Below are positions 34,711-44,538 of a stretch of DNA of 64,000 nucleotides, piece by piece. The notes beneath the pieces were generated by a model that saw nothing but the letters and a program-made list of their open reading frames with translations, searched no databases and had not been told where the DNA came from. Where the stretch lies: positions 23,330,100 through 23,394,099 of the forward strand of contig JAYESD010000008.1 of NCBI GenBank assembly GCA_036927565.1. Direction: 5' to 3'. Positions within the stretch are counted from its first letter, which is position 1; the number at the start of each line of letters is the position of its first letter. The translations under genes and the position numbers were made by a program. This stretch comes from Tuctoria greenei (Eukaryota; Streptophyta; Magnoliopsida; Poales; Poaceae).

Positions 34711-35924
34711 TATCACGAAGGTGAGTCTGTAGTAACTTGAGGTGTATGTTATAGAGTCATTGTACAGAGTCGGGTAGTTCCTCCGGGAGAACAGCCGGAC
34801 CTTTCCCGGAAGGTCCGCAAAGTTCATGCAACACTTGTCACAGTCTCAGGACTAAAAGTGTGGCTAGCTACCCTGGGTCAAACGAGAAATAAAACACACT
34901 TAGCCTGGTTCCGTACCCTAAGAGTGTACTTGTTTCCCCTGTACCCCGGACCTATAATGAAAGACATCTTCATGAGAAACAGACTCCACGTGCATTTATT
35001 TTGTACAGGCTCAACATTTTTTTTTCTCTTTCTTGTCTATAATAAAGACGTGCAATTCTTAAGAAATTTTAGTTCGACCGGTTCATATACGATACGAGTT
35101 GTATTGTCGATTCTTTCGGATTCAAATATTGTTCACGACCAACTCGCCTGAAAGCCGCCAAGCCAATCTAGTGCTGGAGTGTGCTATCGACTTAGCCTGG
35201 TCAAGCACCCTAAGTACGCCACTCTACCTACACCCCAGCAGACCAAAGTAAGGCGGGTCCATGTACAGTTGGATCTGGAAGGAAAGACAACGCATTCGGT
35301 TGTATTTAGGATCACGTTTGACTTAAAATCTTCTTGAGAATCGTAAGCCCCGATGAAGTTATAGACAAGAAACGAATTTTACTATTTTTCTTGGCTCAAG
35401 TGTGCAGGAAAAATAAAATCTACGTTGATGGAGAAAAGCCGGAGCTAACAAAGCTCCGACTCCCCTAGGTGGCTTGTAATCGATGTTACGCATTGAAAAC
35501 GAGCATCACCGGAGTAATCAAGCTCCGGTAAAGCTAGGGGGGCTAGCCATCGATGCTAAATAAAAGATGGTGAGAAGACCCCGCAAACGGAGTCTGCTGC
35601 CAACAAACTAAGTGTTGGCAAAGGCCACTGCCGGAGCTACTAAGCTCTGACACCCCGGAGGACTAACTATCGATGCTTTACGCGTTGATAAAGACTATTG
35701 CCGGAGCTACTAAGCTCCGATAATAGACAATGCTGGAGCTTCTAAGCTCCGACAACCTCAGGTGGCCTTCACTATCGAAGACTTCGGACCTAAATTCTAC
35801 AAGTTCAGAGCAAATGAGTCTTCAACAAAACGCAATATTGTCTTGGTACATGTTCACAATCAAATTGTGTACATCTACCAGGGGGGCAAGTGAAGACAAA
35901 AGTGTTGAAGACAAAAAGTGAAAT
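34711..35924. other. Gypsy spacer between pol and the antisense gene, with hairpin repeats
   Basis: This is non-coding. Five short hairpins of the type CGGAGCT-N4-AGCTCCG occur at 35440-35458, 35509-35528, 35631-35650, 35701-35720 and 35733-35751. They are mixed with repeated ATCGATG and CTAGGTGG-like words. Since gag-pol (plus) and the antisense gene (minus) converge here, the hairpins may serve as 3'-end signals for both. Confidence 0.65.
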
Positions 35925-38900
35925 TCACAAAAATTTGGGGATTTCATACATCTGGAGACAAGGGATTACAAAATTGAGGAAGAAGAAGAGAAAGTACAAG
36001 TGAGAACTACAGAGATGGTCGTAGACCCTATGGAAGAATTGGGTGACTTTCTGGGCAACCTCCGATACGTTGGCTCGGGCAGCTTCGCCTTCTCCTTCAA
36101 CCGGACCTTCGAGCACCGGGTCCAGAGGAAATTGGGAGTTCCAGCTGGTGTAGCACGTCAGCACATATTCTGCGACGTTCTTCGCCAGGGATTGCCCCTC
36201 AACCTCCAATTGGTCCGCGATGACATCGCCCACCTTGGAGAGTTTGCTGCCTGCTGAGCTCAATGCCTGCAACACCAGGTCCTGCTCTGGCTCCTGATCA
36301 TCTGGGCACATGGGGCTGAAGCCCATCGGTGTCAGCACGTCGTTGGCCTTGCCCAGGAACTCCCAAATCTGTAGGGAGTCCGCAGTCCTCAAGCCCTTTA
36401 TTTCTTCCAAGGATCTCCTGGCCGCCACCAGTTCAGAATTCTCGCGGGCGAGGCGCTCAACTTCTTTGGCGTTTTGTTGAATCTTCTCAGCAACCCGCTT
36501 CTCGAGTTTTCCGAGCTCCTCCTCCCAGAGGTGGATCTTGTTCCGGCGGTCAACCAGGTCTTTCTCTCTGCCCCTCACTTTCTTTTCCCTGGCAACAAGG
36601 GCACACTCCCGCTCGTGGAGCTCCTGCCCTCGCACCCAGGCCTTCTTCTCCTCCTCAATGCAGCGCTCTTCCAATTTCTTGGCGCGCTCCTCTAGGCCCT
36701 TGTCAGCCAGAGCCACCTTCTCGGTGAGCTCCTCTTCCCTCCTCAGGACGTCATCCCGCAGCTCAAGGAGTTTCTGCTCTTCATCTTCGAGTCGTTTCTC
36801 CCTCTCCTCAAGTGCCTCCCGGCGCTTGATGAGTGTAGTGTTAATGGCCTCAAGCCTTTCCTGGTGTTCATCGGCCGCACTGTTGGCTGCTTTGGTCTGC
36901 TCGTAGATCTCCCGGGATTGAGCGTCGAGGGCACGAGTCATACTCTCCCTATCATCCAGTAACTTGCCCCAGTATTCCAGGCGGATCTTCTCCCGCTTGA
37001 TCCACTCTTTGTCATCCGCTAGCCTCGACTGCGCCAGCTTGGTCTCGAAGTAGAGCCGGTTACGCCACCGCCAAAGGGTTTGGCGCTCCTCTTCAAGAGC
37101 CTTGCTGTCATGGAAGAAGGCCAGTTGAACTTGACACAGACTGGAACATGCATTGTCAATAGACAGTGACAATGGGATAGGTTCCGGACCTGCTAGGGTC
37201 TTCTCCGCTGGTTCCAGCGGGTTTTCAGATACAAAAATTGGGTCCCACTCCACAAGAGTGGTCCCCTGGGTCTCCATGGCACTAGGGCCGTCCTCCGGGA
37301 TGGCCTCAGTCGCCATCAAGGAAGGCCCCGCCGCTAGGGCTTCGTTCACCCCCTCAGGCATGGGGCCATCGACTTCGCTTGGGCACTCCGGCTCGGCCGC
37401 GGGTACCTCCGACGTCGTCACTTCCGGAGCAGGGGCCGCTGCTGGCTCCGGTCTGGACACCTCCTCCGATGGGGGCTCGGGCTCCGACACCTCTTCAACA
37501 ACCGGCTCGGGAGCCGGAAGATCTTCAACATCGACCGACCCTGCGGACGGAGCTCCAACAATGACCGGCTCTGCGGCCGGTGCTTCAGAGGTAGCCGGCC
37601 CAACTGCCGGAACTTCCTCAGCTTCCGGCGCGCACGCCGGGGCTTCAATCACCCCCGGCTCAACCGCCGGGTCTTCGACAATTTCCGGCTCAGAGGCCAG
37701 AATTACTGCTTCCTCCGGCTCAACAGCCGGAGCTTCCATCATCTCAGCACCAGGACCCGGAGCTTCAACCTCCGGGATAGGTGCCACTGGCGCATCTTCT
37801 CTCCCGTGGTCCGGCGCTACCACGGGAGTCTCTGGGGATGAGTCGAGGTCCATGACCACGACAGCCGGCGCCGGAGCTGTCGCAGCTTCACCCGCCACTT
37901 GGGGCGGCACCGGGACAGGAGCAGAAGCTTCCGCCCTCGTAGCTTCAGTTATTGTGGCTGAGGGTGGAGCCTCACTCCTCTTCTTGGGAACGCTGCAGAT
38001 GATGGATGAAGAAACTTAAAAAACAGTTACTACAACAAAACAACTGTTCAAGGTAAAGATTAAATATTACCTTGGGAGGCTTCCGCACCAGCTTGTGCGG
38101 AACTTCTTTCCCGGGCGTTCCGGGCTGGTCATAGCCGGCGTGGAAGCTCCGGAAGGCCTCCAGGAACTCGCTGCAGCCACGGGCGTTTCCCTAGTCAAGG
38201 CCCCCCTCGATCGGGAGGAACCTCCGGACCTAGAGGCCTCAACTAGCCCTGGTGCTGGAGTCGCATGCTCAGAGCTAGCTCCCCGGGAGGACCCCATTGC
38301 GGGTACGGTCGCTGCTGTTGAAGAAGACCTCCCCCTCCGGGGAGAAGGAGCCGATGCAGAGGTGGCAGGCATGACGGACCTTCCGTCGGCATGCTGCAGC
38401 TTCCTCTTCCGGCTCAAGGGTTCGTCCGCCGGCTCCTTGCCCTTGCCGACGACCTCGACCCTCGGCTTCGGGGCAGGACCACCTTCGGACACTCCAGGGA
38501 TCGCCACCCTGGTGGTTGATTTTCTCTCGACGACACCAAGGTCGTCAAGCACAGGCATCTTCCGCCAGAGCTCCCTACTGAACTCAACTTCCACGTTCAG
38601 AGGAAGAAAAGCCGATGGCGGAGTCAAGTCGTCACCCTCGACGTCGATGCCGTGCTGGAACTTCTTGAGGTGGAACTCCAAGGTTGTCCCCACCATGTTG
38701 GACTTCAGCCCGGTCTCGACCCGGTCGTTGTCCATCACGCTGTTGAGGGCCCAAGCGAGTTTCTCTCTCTTCTTCAGCGGTGCCCACCTGTTGACCAGGA
38801 AGTTACAAAACACCTCTTGAGGGGTTAATCCCCCCTCCACGCACTGGCGGATCCTGGTCAGAACAGGGTTGAAGGCGTCCGCCAGCACCGGAGCTTCACT

Positions 38901-39449
38901 CCAGATCGTCGTGTCAATGTTGGGGAGGCCTTCGGGCAGCTCCAGCCTCTCGTGCTCCTCCACCCGGATGACTATCCAGTCCTTCTTCCAATCATCCCAC
39001 TTCCCATATGGAAACGACCGGAGGTACTTGAATGGGCACTTCTTGCGCTTCACGAAGTAGTAGAAGCCAAGGTACTCATTGCTCCTACCGGTGGTGTGGA
39101 CGGTGAAGAAGGCCCGGAAGAGTTCAATGCAGGGGGGGATGCCCACCCACATCTCACAGAAGTGGACGAAGATAGACACAAGGAGAATGGAGTGAGGGCC
39201 AAGGTGGTATAGCTGCAGACCATAAAAGTCCAGCAGCATCAGAAAAAAGGAAGAAAAAGGTGGGATCAACCCCACCATGGCATACGAGGAGAAGTACACC
39301 ATTTCGCCAGAGTGCTCCTTCTCAAACGGGAGCTCTCCCCCGGCGCGGACCGAGCGGTTGAAGAAGCCCGAAGACCACCCCATGAGGGTCCGGACCTTCT
39401 TCAGGTCGCCGTCAGTCTTCAAACGGCTCTCGCGGAGACCCAACTCCAT
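35925..39449 (-). CDS. Antisense Gypsy gene, two exons, Transposase_28-like plus coiled coil
   Basis: The ATG is at 39449-39447. Exon 1 runs 39449-38071 and ends before a GTAATA donor. The intron is 38070-37993 (78 bp, acceptor CTGCAG). Exon 2 runs 37992-35925. The two exons total 1,149 codons in one frame without a stop. Exon 1 carries a Transposase_28-type region (putative Gypsy-type plant protein), with SFFLMLLDFYGLQLYHLGP, GIPPCIELFRAFFTVH and YLGFYYFVKRKK. Exon 2 begins with acidic Pro/Ala/Glu/Val repeats, followed by a coiled coil of about 230 residues rich in Glu, Arg and Lys, and a helical C-terminus. A further small intron before 35950 (GTAGTT to CTCCAG) is possible and would change the last residues. 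Function is unknown; comparable antisense genes occur in Grande-type elements. It is undamaged although gag-pol is ruined. Confidence 0.75.
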
Positions 39450-39984
39450 CGCAGCACAGCAAGGCAAGAGAGGAAAAGCGAAGCACAAGTCGGGAGTTTG
39501 AGCGCAAGATCATATGAGAGGCGTAAAGAACTCCAGACGGTGCGCACTTTCCTTCTTAAGTAAGCCCTCGCAACGCTTGGATGGAAACCGCAAGGAAGTT
39601 GAAGATACCGTTCAAAAATTCCACCCAGCCGATGACAAGGGGGCCCGGGACCACCCCGACGATCAAGTCGAGGTTCTTACCCAGGCGAACAGTTGTCATC
39701 ATGAGGCGGGAAGCCCAAAGGCGGCGGCTTGACAAGGCGCGCGGAACCAATACGGTTTTCGTATCGGGAACCAGCGACCTTCAATTGCGTGAGATCTGCA
39801 CGCCAAAGATCTCATCTGCCGCATGCGGGATACGCCACGTGGCGAGGATTTAACTCCAAACCATTGCCAACGGCACATCCGGAGACCTTTGAAGACTCAG
39901 TTCAAAAGTCGCGAGGATGGACCCACCTCCAGCGGAATGACTTCACCCAAAGAGTTTTCCCCAGAGGTGGGCCCAGGGGGCCAA
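39450..39984. other. Gypsy region between antisense gene and 3' LTR, with polypurine tract
   Basis: This holds the presumed promoter and leader of the antisense gene. The purine-rich GAGGTGGGCCCAGGGGG (about 39964-39980) just before the 3' LTR is the plus-strand primer candidate, interrupted by CCC. No other coding region is supported. Confidence 0.6.
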
Positions 39985-40843
39985 TGTCGGTACCCTGGAA
40001 ACCATACACCCCTTGAGGTTACAAAGATCTCAAAGGAAAGTCATCTACTTGATTTGAAGACCTTCGGAGGCCCACATGTCAGATATAACCGGACCTGCTT
40101 CTCCAACATGGTTAATCCCAGGGTCGCCACGTGTACTATCAAACCGGAGCTACCGCCCACAAGGGGGAAGCTCCGGGCTATGTAACGAAATGGCACCTCC
40201 GGACTTAACCCCAGACCGAGAGAAGCTCTGGACCTGACACGTGTCAGGTAGCTGCGGAGCTACCTGTTTCCCACAGTATGCTCCGGAGCTACCACGTGTC
40301 CAACCGTCGGATCTTCAGCCTCTAACCTCCGGAAGACTCCACAACGGCTCCGGATCTTCAAAGGGGAATCAAGGACTTCAAGGCCCGATTAAGTGTCATT
40401 AATCCCATATTAATGACACACGATCGGATGACCTTAACTACCAGTAACGGTGCTGTCAAAGCCCATTACCCAGTCATCAAGGACAATTAAACGTGTTGAA
40501 TGAGTATCAATACTGGTAACCGCCGGGGCCACATGTCGGGCCAGGCTAACTTGTAACGGCCTGCCCTTGTACTATAAAAGGACAGGCCAACGACGGACTC
40601 GAGACGTTGAGTGACGCTACACACGCGCCATAGACACTCGTCACAAGCTCATACAGCTAATACAACACCAACACACCCGTGGAGTAGGGTATTACGCTCA
40701 GGCGGCCCGAACCACGTAAACCTGTGTGTCTCCTGTGTCATTTCCAATCCACCTTCTTGAATCTCCGCGCGCCCACACCGAACCACAAACTCCTCTAACA
40801 CTTTAGTAGTGTCGGGAGATCTGCCGGATCCAAACCACCGACA
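39985..40843 (+). repeat. Gypsy 3' LTR
   Basis: 859 bp, TGTCGGTACC...CACCGACA, followed by GTCAC. The three CACGTG cores are conserved (40128, 40238, 40293), as is the TATA box. About 20 substitutions and no indels separate it from the 5' LTR by eye. Confidence 0.95.
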
Positions 40844-40929
40844 GTCACCATATCCGCCTACTGGTTTCCCGCCTATGCCTTTTGGTCCATTGCAACCTCA
40901 ACCATCAACACCTTCACCTGCAGTGGTAT

Positions 40930-41640
40930 GACTTCTCTTTGTTAAGTTTTGATCCTCCTCATGTCTTTAGTTAAGTTTTGATCCTCCTCATGCCTTCGGT
41001 TAAGTTTTGATCCTTCTCATGTGTTTAGTTAAGTTTTGATCGTCCTCATGCCTTTGGTTAAGTTTTGATCCTCTTTATGGTTATGCATATTGCCTTGTTA
41101 AGTTCTAATCCTTCTCATGGTTTTAGTTAAGTTTTGATTCTCATGATGCTTTTAGTTAAGTTTTAATCCTTCTCATGACTATGCATATTGTCTTGTTAAG
41201 TTTTGATCCTCCTCATGTCTTTAGTTAAGTTTTGATCGTCCTCATGCCTTTGGTTAAGTTTTGATCCTCCTTATGGTTATGCATATTGCTTGTTAAGTTC
41301 TAATCCTTCTCATGGTTTTAGTTAAGTTTTGATTCTCATCATGCCTTTAGTTAAGTTTTAATCCTTCTCATAGCTATGCATATTGCCTTGTTAACTTTTG
41401 ATCCTCCTCATGTCTTTAGTTAAGTTTTGATCGTCCTCATGCCTTTGGTTAAGTTTTGATCCTCTTTATGGTTATGCATATTGCCTTCTTAAGTTCTAAT
41501 CTTTCTCATGGCTTTAGTTAAGTTTGATTCTCATTATGATTTTAGTTAAGTTTTAATCATTCTCATGGCTATGCATATTGTCTTGTTAACTTTTGATCCT
41601 CTTCATGTCTTTAATTAAGTTTTGATCCTCTCATTGTATT
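40930..41640. repeat. Hierarchical tandem repeat in intron 10 of the CACTA second gene
   Basis: The basic unit is about 26-30 bp (GTTAAGTTTTGATCCTCCTC plus ATGCCTTTG), repeated more than 20 times with variation. Variants recur in a fixed order: the CGTCCTCATG variant appears at 41041, 41237 and 41432, and TTATGCATATTGCCTTG follows each. This shows a higher-order period of about 195 bp, three copies. The array fills almost the whole 727-bp intron (40926-41652). Confidence 0.85.
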
Positions 41641-42061
41641 TGTTTATTGCAGGGTTCCCGTCACGCAACACCGGATGCAGTTGACGGTTTTCTTGATTTG
41701 AACAACGCAGGTGCTAGTGGTGAAGGTGCGAGTGGACAAGGTGGGAATGGTGAACATGGGAGTGGTAGAGGTTCCGATAACTAATGTGTTTTCCGTTGTC
41801 TTGAGTAGCTCTTTTGTTTTGTACGAACTCTATTATGTGTAAGAATTTGGGACTTATGTGAACGTATGTGGGGCATATAAACTTGTATGTTGTTGTACTT
41901 TAATTTGCAAATTTATGATCTATGCATGTGATGTTGTTGTCGATGTGAAAATATGTGTATAGAGTGTTGTTTTGTTGTGTTTGCTGCTGCTGTTGCTGCT
42001 GTTTTCGGCAGCTGGAGGCTCCCAGCCGGGAGGTAGTAATACAGGGTTAAGTATATAAAAA

Positions 42062-42465
42062 AATAAAATATAGCCGTCGGTTCTGTAATAAAGCCGACGG
42101 TCATAAATGCAGTAAAGCCGTCGGCCTGCCAGGGTAGCCGACGGTCATATATGCCTTCAAGCCGTCGACTTGCCAGGGTAATCGACGGTCATAGCGGCTT
42201 TAAAGCCGTCGGTTCCTCCCCCGACGGTCATAACCAACTTATGGGCGTCGGTGGCCCACCGACGAGGTAAAGCCGCCGGCCGGCAGAAACCGACGGTCTT
42301 AATACTTAAAGCCGTCGACACCGACGGTTTTATGACTTAAAGACGTCGACTTTAAGTCGTCGGTTAAAGTCGTCGGTTCATCGACGTTCATACATTAAGA
42401 TCGTCGGCTACAATATGTAACCGACGGCTTTAAGGCTGACGATCTTTTGATGGATTCTTGTAGTG
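42062..42465. repeat. CACTA 3' subterminal repeats and terminus
   Basis: At least a dozen GCCGTCGG, ACCGACGG and related units occur on both strands between 42073 and 42445, often as inverted pairs around CATA. The terminal TTCTTGTAGTG ends at 42465. The stretch 41785-42061 before it is the 3' untranslated part of the second gene, with no other feature seen. Confidence 0.88.
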
Positions 42466-42633
42466 AATAACCCCTTTCTTTATCTTCAACCTCCCTTCTA
42501 AATCCAGCGAGTTTTTCTAGATTTATCGTGTGATGTATTTGTGGTGCACAAGGACATGCTCATGTTTAATGACATGTTTTTACATCAATACAAGCATTAA
42601 GGTTAGGTAAGAAACATAATATTATCTTGTCCT

Positions 42634-42790
42634 TATTTTTTTTTGAACATACGGGATAGCGCCCGGATACTAAAATAAATTGAGACGGCCCAGCATTCGA
42701 GAGAATGGAACCTGGATCGACTGCCCAGTGCCCTCACAGTCTGAGGTGCTACCATCCGGCCTCTGGCGGTTCTCATCTTATTCTCATATA
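42634..42790 (-). repeat. tRNA-derived SINE-like segment (minus strand)
   Basis: On the minus strand the segment reads GGATGGTAGCACCTCAGACT (A-box-like). It continues with GGTTCCATTCTCTCG (B-box-like, near GGTTCNANNC), a unique tail with GGGCGCTATCCCGTATGTTC, and a run of about nine A. The layout fits a pol III-type SINE inserted in reverse. No target duplication was identified. Confidence 0.45.
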
Positions 42791-43543
42791 GTGGCGGTTG
42801 TTGTGTCTTTGTCATCCAGCCCAATGAAAAGGTACTTCTTACATCGATATTCCTTTGCACTAAAACAACAGCGAAAAATTGCTCAACTAACTGTAATTCA
42901 AACCAAGAGAACTTTGATTTTTTTTTACAATATTGATCAAGCAGGTGTATTTGAAGAACAAAAATATAGTAGCAGTGGAGGAAAGAAAATGTTAGGTGGG
43001 TGCTGTGACATATCGGGTCCACGGGTTCTGCATCTGCATTTGTTTTCAGGTAAAATGAACTGGCACATCGTCAGGACAGGTCACTATGCGTGTAATTTAG
43101 TTGGCGCTTCCAAAGTACTACTGCCTAAATTTAAAATGATTGGTCCTCATTAATCATAAGCCCAAGATCATGGTTCAAGTTCATACCTCGATTCTTCTAA
43201 TCAGCAAACCTGTGTCAAATTGCCACCTCTTCTTTGATAGATGCAGTATTTTATTTGTAAAACAAGTAGCTGATAGCTTAGTATGAACTCTGGCAAGGCA
43301 CCAGGTTTATTCTAACCATCAAGTACATCAGAGCAGCAGCGGTATGTCTGTTGGGAGGCTGGCCAATGTGGATGGTAACCACACGAGACACGGACCCCCA
43401 CAGTCGCTATCAAATAATTACTCTATTTTTGTTTTCCTATGTGTTTGATTGAAGAACCATAAAATCAGCTCCCATGCTTTATTGTTTTTGTTTCATACAC
43501 GCAAACCGAATGAGCAGCAAATTAGATTAAATACTAAGTTATA

Positions 43544-43729
43544 CTCCTCTTGTCCCTTTATATAAGAGATTTTAGAGTTCAAAGTATGTAATAGCAGAGC
43601 AAGAAAATGACTATTTTATCTCTCATTTTGTCTTAGCCTCCTAGCCAACCAGCATTAAAGGAATTACTCAAAGTTTCTCCTATATGTAGGATCTCTTATA
43701 TTTAGAGATAAATTTTGAAGGGACATATC
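43544..43729. mobile_element. Stowaway-like MITE
   Basis: About 186 bp flanked by TA (43542-43543, 43730-43731). The left end CTCCTCTTGTCCCTTTATA pairs imperfectly with the right end (reverse complement starts GATATGTCCCTTCAAAA). Just inside, TATAAGAGATTTTAG pairs with TCTCTTATATTTAG. It is non-coding. Confidence 0.5.
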
Positions 43730-44538
43730 TAGTGTAAAAGTGAATTATGATATACTAACATGCTAATACATATTTCTAGTCATTAGAATTATCACCAACG
43801 TCTAAGATTAGGAGGAGAGTGATGTGCAACCCCATCACGATAAATATTTTTGAAAAAAAATTATTTATATTTTTCTTGCACATTCACCTCCTCTAATATT
43901 ATCTGTTAGTGATGGATACGAAGACCATAAATATGTATTAAGATGTTAGCATCATAAGATATTTTTACACCAAATATATTCTCATATTTGAATGCTAGAA
44001 TCCTTAAGAGAGTTACGTATGTGCAAAGACGTGGTGCTAGTATTTCGAACGGTCATTGTGAAGTTGTGAACCGAAACCGAACTGAGACTAGTACTGCTAA
44101 AAATATTAGTTGAGGCTGGTAGGGGAAAAGAAAAACAAAAAAGAAGCAACGATCCTGACGCCACCAGAAGACCGAACCAAACAGCACCAACAGGCCGGAG
44201 AAGAAAGGTGAAGGGTAGCTGGGGAGTCGTTCCCTCCCTCTTGCCCAGCTCCTCCCCATAACCATCCCTCTTACGTCTCCCTCCTGCCCCCACTTCCCCG
44301 CCGTGACGCAACGCTCGCGGGAGCCCGCCCCAAGAAGGCGCGGAAGCAATCGCCCGGCCACCTTTCTTGGCGTGCACAGCTCGTGGTCGGCCTCCCCGCC
44401 CGGTGAGATCTCAGTGGTTTCTGCGGCGTGTGGGGTTGGGGCGACGCGGCTGGAGATCCGCCGCCGCTGTTCTTGGCGTTCGGGTGCTGGGGCTTGGAGG
44501 AGGCTTCTTTATTTGATCTGTAACGGTGCCCGGCGGAC

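Larger units (their letters stand above)
27856..40843 (+). mobile_element. Full-length Ty3/Gypsy element, Tat lineage with antisense gene
   Basis: 12,988 bp with 859-bp LTRs and a 5-bp duplication GTCAC. The order is gag, protease, RT, RNase H, a second (plant-type) RNase H domain, then integrase, which is Gypsy order. The extra RNase H domain and a large antisense gene between pol and the 3' LTR point to the Tat lineage; Grande of maize and teosinte has a comparable complementary-strand gene. Sense genes carry at least six lesions. LTRs differ at about 20 of 859 positions by eye. At a commonly used grass LTR rate of 1.3e-8 per site per year, that would mean roughly 1 million years, an inference only. 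Confidence 0.95.
25432..41784 (+). pseudogene. CACTA second gene, TNP1/Transposase_24-like, 11 exons, split by Gypsy
   Basis: This is the second CACTA protein, thought to bind subterminal repeats. Exons: 25432-25539, 25620-25969, 26055-26331, 26404-26775, 26852-26965, 27053-27165, 27240-27417, 27506-27574, 27649-27711, 27774-27855 joined across the Gypsy insertion to 40849-40925, and 41653-41784. All phases agree and total 645 codons. The Transposase_24-like domain is in exons 3-5 (WICVDREAWEWLCGYW, FKEKLGRNQRNR). Exon 7 is coiled coil (ELREELKRTQNEMQQMKQQI); exons 8-10 are Pro/Gln-rich and exon 11 Gly-rich. Lesions are TAG 26134 in exon 3, a likely lost acceptor before exon 6 (GCAA for GCAG), and the 13-kb Gypsy insertion. 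Confidence 0.85.
8223..42465 (+). mobile_element. CACTA (En/Spm-type) transposon, host to two LTR elements
   Basis: The termini are inverted repeats CACTACAAGAA (8223-8233) and TTCTTGTAGTG (42455-42465). They are flanked by the 3-bp duplication AAT (8220-8222, 42466-42468), as expected for CACTA elements. Both ends have subterminal arrays of CCGTCGG/CCGACGG units. Internal genes are a TNP2-like transposase (21837-25247) and a second multi-exon gene (25432-41784), both on the plus strand. Removing the nested Copia (9440-21470) and Gypsy (27856-40843) elements leaves about 9.2 kb, a normal size for an autonomous CACTA element. The transposase is broken, so this copy can only move with outside help. 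Confidence 0.95.
42466..44538. other. Host DNA between CACTA and the syntaxin-like gene
   Basis: This is mostly AT-rich intergenic DNA. It contains a minus-strand SINE-like segment (42634-42790) and a Stowaway-like MITE (43544-43729). A GC-rich stretch from about 44270 runs into the gene and is probably its core promoter and 5' untranslated region. Short open frames here have no recognisable domain. Confidence 0.55.

Noticed and set aside
37153..38019. Plus-strand 288-codon Ser/Gly/Thr-rich frame
   Set aside because: It is the complement of the acidic Pro/Ala repeat in exon 2 of the antisense gene, which has splice sites and a domain on the minus strand.
40930..41640. CRISPR-like repeat array
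   Set aside because: Units are contiguous and degenerate, with no unique spacers, and they sit in a plant transposon intron. It is a tandem repeat.
42680..43153. 157-codon plus-strand ORF near the SINE-like segment
   Set aside because: It starts within a minus-strand SINE-like repeat, has no domain and shows no splice or codon signature of a gene.
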